Source: Polaromonas sp.
Lineage (GTDB): Bacteria > Pseudomonadota > Gammaproteobacteria > Burkholderiales > Burkholderiaceae_C
Length of the DNA stretch: 7,556 bases
NCBI GenBank assembly: GCA_026786065.1
Contig: JAJAYS010000019.1
Span: 1-7,556 of the forward strand
Reading direction: 5' to 3'
The position numbers and the translations under genes were made by a program. Of this stretch, positions 6,142 through 7,556 are shown one piece after another. Positions within the stretch are counted from its first letter, which is position 1. Every line of letters starts with the position of its first letter. The notes under the pieces were generated by a model. The model was not told the DNA's origin and did no database searches. It worked only from the letters and a program-made list of their open reading frames with translations.

Positions 6142-6927
6142 ATGAAAAAGCTGATTGCAGGCAACTGGAAAATGAATGGCAGCCTGGCTGCCAATGAGGC
6201 GTTGCTGCGCGCCATTGCTCAGGGTTTGGCCGGTGGCGCCCCGTCGTGCGACATCGCGGTCTGTGTGCCGTCCGTGTACTTGCCGCAGCTGCAGGCCTTG
6301 CTCGGCGAAGCTGCCAGTCCGCATGTACCGGCTTTGGGCGCGCAGGACGTCTCGCCCCACGCAAGCGGTGCCTTCACCGGTGAGATCAATGCGGCCATGC
6401 TCAAGGAGTTCGGTTGCCGCTATGTCATCGTCGGTCACTCGGAGCGCCGCCAGTATCACGGTGAGTCCGATGCCCTGGTCGCCGAAAAGGCCCGGGCCGC
6501 TTTGGCAGCCGGTATCACGCCCATCGTCTGTGTCGGTGAAACGCTGGCCGAACGCGAGGCCGGCCGTACCGAAGAGATCGTCAGACGCCAGCTGGCTGCG
6601 GTCATTCATGTCAACGGGCACTGCATCAGCGAAATCGTCGTCGCCTACGAACCGGTCTGGGCTATAGGCACTGGCAAGACCGCTTCACCCGATGCGGCTC
6701 AGGCGGTTCATGCGGTGCTGCGTGCGCAATTGCAGGCGGCCAGCGACCGATCAGCGCGGGTCAGAATTCTGTACGGCGGCAGTATGAATGCGGCGAATGC
6801 CAAAGACCTGTTGAGGCAGCCCGACATCGACGGCGGACTGATCGGCGGGGCCGCTCTCAAAGCGACGGATTTTCTAAGAATCATTGCTGCAGCACCCCAT
6901 CCGGTGCCTGCGAAGACCGCCATTTAA
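6142..6927 (+). CDS. tpiA: Triosephosphate isomerase
   Basis: This enzyme interconverts dihydroxyacetone phosphate and glyceraldehyde 3-phosphate in glycolysis and gluconeogenesis, as a cytoplasmic (beta/alpha)8 dimer. The 261 residues cover the full barrel. The catalytic set is present: Asn8 and Lys10 in AGNWKMNG, His99 in VGHSERR (97-103), and Glu170 in [14 protein letters not shown]. The last also contains the mobile loop 6 that closes over the substrate. Phosphate-binding YGGS (211-214) and GGLIGGAAL (231-239) follow. About ten residues after the final helix ([10 protein letters not shown]) form a slightly longer tail than usual. ATG 6142 lies 10 bases after the oxidoreductase stop, and its likely SD, GGTGAG (6127-6132), overlaps that stop codon, which suggests translational coupling. 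secG follows 12 bases downstream. Confidence 0.97.
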   Translation: MKKLIAGNWKMNGSLAANEALLRAIAQGLAGGAPSCDIAVCVPSVYLPQLQALLGEAASPHVPALGAQDVSPHASGAFTGEINAAMLKEFGCRYVIVGHSERRQYHGESDALVAEKARAALAAGITPIVCVGETLAEREAGRTEEIVRRQLAAVIHVNGHCISEIVVAYEPVWAIGTGKTASPDAAQAVHAVLRAQLQAASDRSARVRILYGGSMNAANAKDLLRQPDIDGGLIGGAALKATDFLRIIAAAPHPVPAKTAI

Positions 6928-6939
6928 TCAGGAGTCAGT

Positions 6940-7347
6940 ATGGGTATTTTGCTAACCGTTATTCTTGCCGTGCAGATGTTGTCGGCCTTGGTCATGATCG
7001 GCCTGATTTTGGTCCAGCACGGCAAGGGTGCCGACATGGGCGCAGCCTTCGGCAGCGGCGGCTCGGGCAGCCTGTTCGGCGCCAGCGGCAGCGCCAACTT
7101 CCTGTCTCGCACTACTGGCGTTCTTGCGGCACTGTTCTTTGCCTGCACCCTGATGCTCGCGTATTTCGGCAACAGCCAGACGCGCACTGGCACTGGCACT
7201 AGCGTACTGGAGCGCGCAGGCGCGACAGCGCCGGCTCCGGCTGCATCCGGTGCCGCGCAAATTCCGGGCACTTCTGCGCCCGCACTGGCAGTGCCTGCTG
7301 TCCCGACGCCAGCGGCCTCCGGAGCCGGCCAGATCCCGACGAAATAA
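6940..7347 (+). CDS. secG: Protein translocase subunit SecG
   Basis: SecG is the small inner-membrane partner of SecY and SecE that stimulates SecA-driven export. The 135-residue protein has a first transmembrane helix at about 3-24. The conserved cytoplasmic loop follows (LVQHGKGADMGAAFGSGGSGSLFG, about 24-47, then ASGSANFLSRTTG), and the second helix lies at about 58-77. The remaining 58 residues form a low-complexity Ala/Pro/Gly/Thr tail that includes RTGTGTS and two near copies of AASGAxQIP (101-109 and 125-133). Such a tail is absent from the 110-residue E. coli protein but is common in betaproteobacterial SecG. ATG 6940 is well supported by AGGAG (6930-6934), 5 bases upstream. The gene probably shares a transcript with tpiA. 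The secG-tRNA-Leu order is familiar from Burkholderiales. Confidence 0.95.
   Translation: MGILLTVILAVQMLSALVMIGLILVQHGKGADMGAAFGSGGSGSLFGASGSANFLSRTTGVLAALFFACTLMLAYFGNSQTRTGTGTSVLERAGATAPAPAASGAAQIPGTSAPALAVPAVPTPAASGAGQIPTK
7184..7201 (+). repeat. Hexanucleotide tandem repeat in the secG tail
   Basis: GCACTG is repeated three times in tandem, the third copy ending in A rather than G. It encodes part of the RTGTGTS stretch just past the second membrane helix. A 6-bp unit changes length without shifting the frame. Confidence 0.6.
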
Positions 7348-7354
7348 GGCCAAA

Positions 7355-7375
7355 TCCAGTGCCTGCTTCACTGGA
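7355..7375 (+). other. Hairpin after secG without a U-run
   Basis: TCCAGTG (7355-7361) pairs perfectly with CACTGGA (7369-7375) around a 7-base loop, starting 8 bases after the secG stop. GAAGGTGGGG follows instead of Us, so it is not a standard intrinsic terminator. It could protect the 3' end of the operon mRNA or assist Rho-dependent termination. Confidence 0.4.
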
Positions 7376-7393
7376 GAAGGTGGGGATTCGGGT

Positions 7394-7399
7394 TAAAAT
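7394..7399 (+). promoter_or_regulatory. Probable -10 element of the tRNA-Leu promoter
   Basis: TAAAAT matches the TATAAT consensus at 5 of 6 positions and lies 63 bases before the tRNA. No clear -35 is present 16-18 bases upstream. A second candidate, TATAAA at 7419-7424, also lacks a -35. Between it and the tRNA, AAACC/GGTTT (7422-7426 with 7431-7435) could form a small hairpin in the tRNA leader. Confidence 0.35.
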
Positions 7400-7461
7400 G
7401 GAAAGCTGACCGGAGAGCTATAAACCTTAGGGTTTCCTCAGGCCTTCCAGCCGGCAAAACT

Positions 7462-7546
7462 GCGGACGTGGTGAAATTGGTAGACACGCTATCTTGAGGG
7501 GGTAGTGCCGAAAGGTGTGCGAGTTCGAGTCTCGCCGTCCGCACCA
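7462..7546 (+). tRNA. tRNA-Leu (anticodon GAG), CCA encoded
   Basis: The 85-base cloverleaf is complete. The acceptor stem is GCGGACG (7462-7468) with CGTCCGC (7536-7542), the discriminator is A7543 and the encoded CCA is 7544-7546. The D arm lies in TGGTGAAATTGGTAGACACG. The anticodon stem is CTATC/GGTAG (7489-7493 with 7501-7505, including one U-G pair), and the loop TTGAGGG places anticodon GAG at 7496-7498. A long variable arm (about 7506-7518, GCC-GAAA-GGT) marks it as class II. The T stem is GCGAG/CTCGC around TTCGAGT (7519-7535). Anticodon GAG reads CUC and CUU leucine codons. Long variable arm, A discriminator and anticodon all agree on leucine. Confidence 0.97.
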
Positions 7547-7556
7547 GGTGTTGGAA

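Noticed and set aside
1..7556. A new defence, mobile or biosynthetic system
   Set aside because: All complete genes belong to well-known housekeeping families in a common order. No transposase, integrase, toxin-antitoxin pair, reverse transcriptase or unexplained coding region over 300 bases was found. The only unexplained structure is in the intergenic regions.

Overview
This window is a GC-rich housekeeping stretch of a betaproteobacterial chromosome, most likely from the Burkholderiales family Comamonadaceae (a Polaromonas- or Rhodoferax-like organism). Three things point there: the gene order rpsO - pnp - quinone oxidoreductase - tpiA - secG - tRNA-Leu, the sequence character of S15 and PNPase, and an AT-rich palindrome of the kind I recall scattered through Comamonadaceae intergenic regions. 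The family assignment is inference from recall; no search was run. No phage, insertion sequence, CRISPR array or defence gene is visible, and I found no new multi-gene system.

Layout. (1) Positions 1-251 carry the 3' end of tsaD on the + strand. (2) A convergent spacer (252-433) holds a terminator for the opposite strand and three short motifs spaced exactly 30 bp apart. (3) A small heat-shock protein gene (hsp20 family, 434-814) lies on the - strand. Its leader could mask its own ribosome binding site, and a heat-shock-type -35 box lies upstream. (4) After a divergent spacer comes a PLP-dependent class I/II aminotransferase (1080-2276, +). A perfect TATAAT overlaps its stop codon and probably starts rpsO transcription. 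(5) rpsO (2413-2679) ends in a strong hairpin terminator. A 259-base spacer with a large three-tier inverted repeat leads into pnp (2939-5062). (6) After a short spacer with the AT-rich palindrome, a zinc-free medium-chain quinone oxidoreductase (5145-6131), tpiA (6142-6927) and secG (6940-7347) follow with gaps of 10 and 12 bases, which suggests one operon. (7) A complete tRNA-Leu(GAG) closes the window (7462-7546). In relatives it is followed by the nuo operon, which is not visible here.

How the genes fit together. rpsO and pnp form the classic pair of ribosomal protein S15 and the 3'-5' exoribonuclease PNPase. In E. coli, PNPase represses itself through an RNase III-cleaved hairpin in the pnp leader, and the inverted repeat at 2790-2886 sits where an equivalent would be expected. 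tpiA (glycolysis), secG (protein export) and the oxidoreductase share a transcript by position rather than pathway. The features most worth a second look are regulatory: the hsp20 leader, the pnp leader hairpin and the paired CTTGAAA boxes upstream of hsp20.
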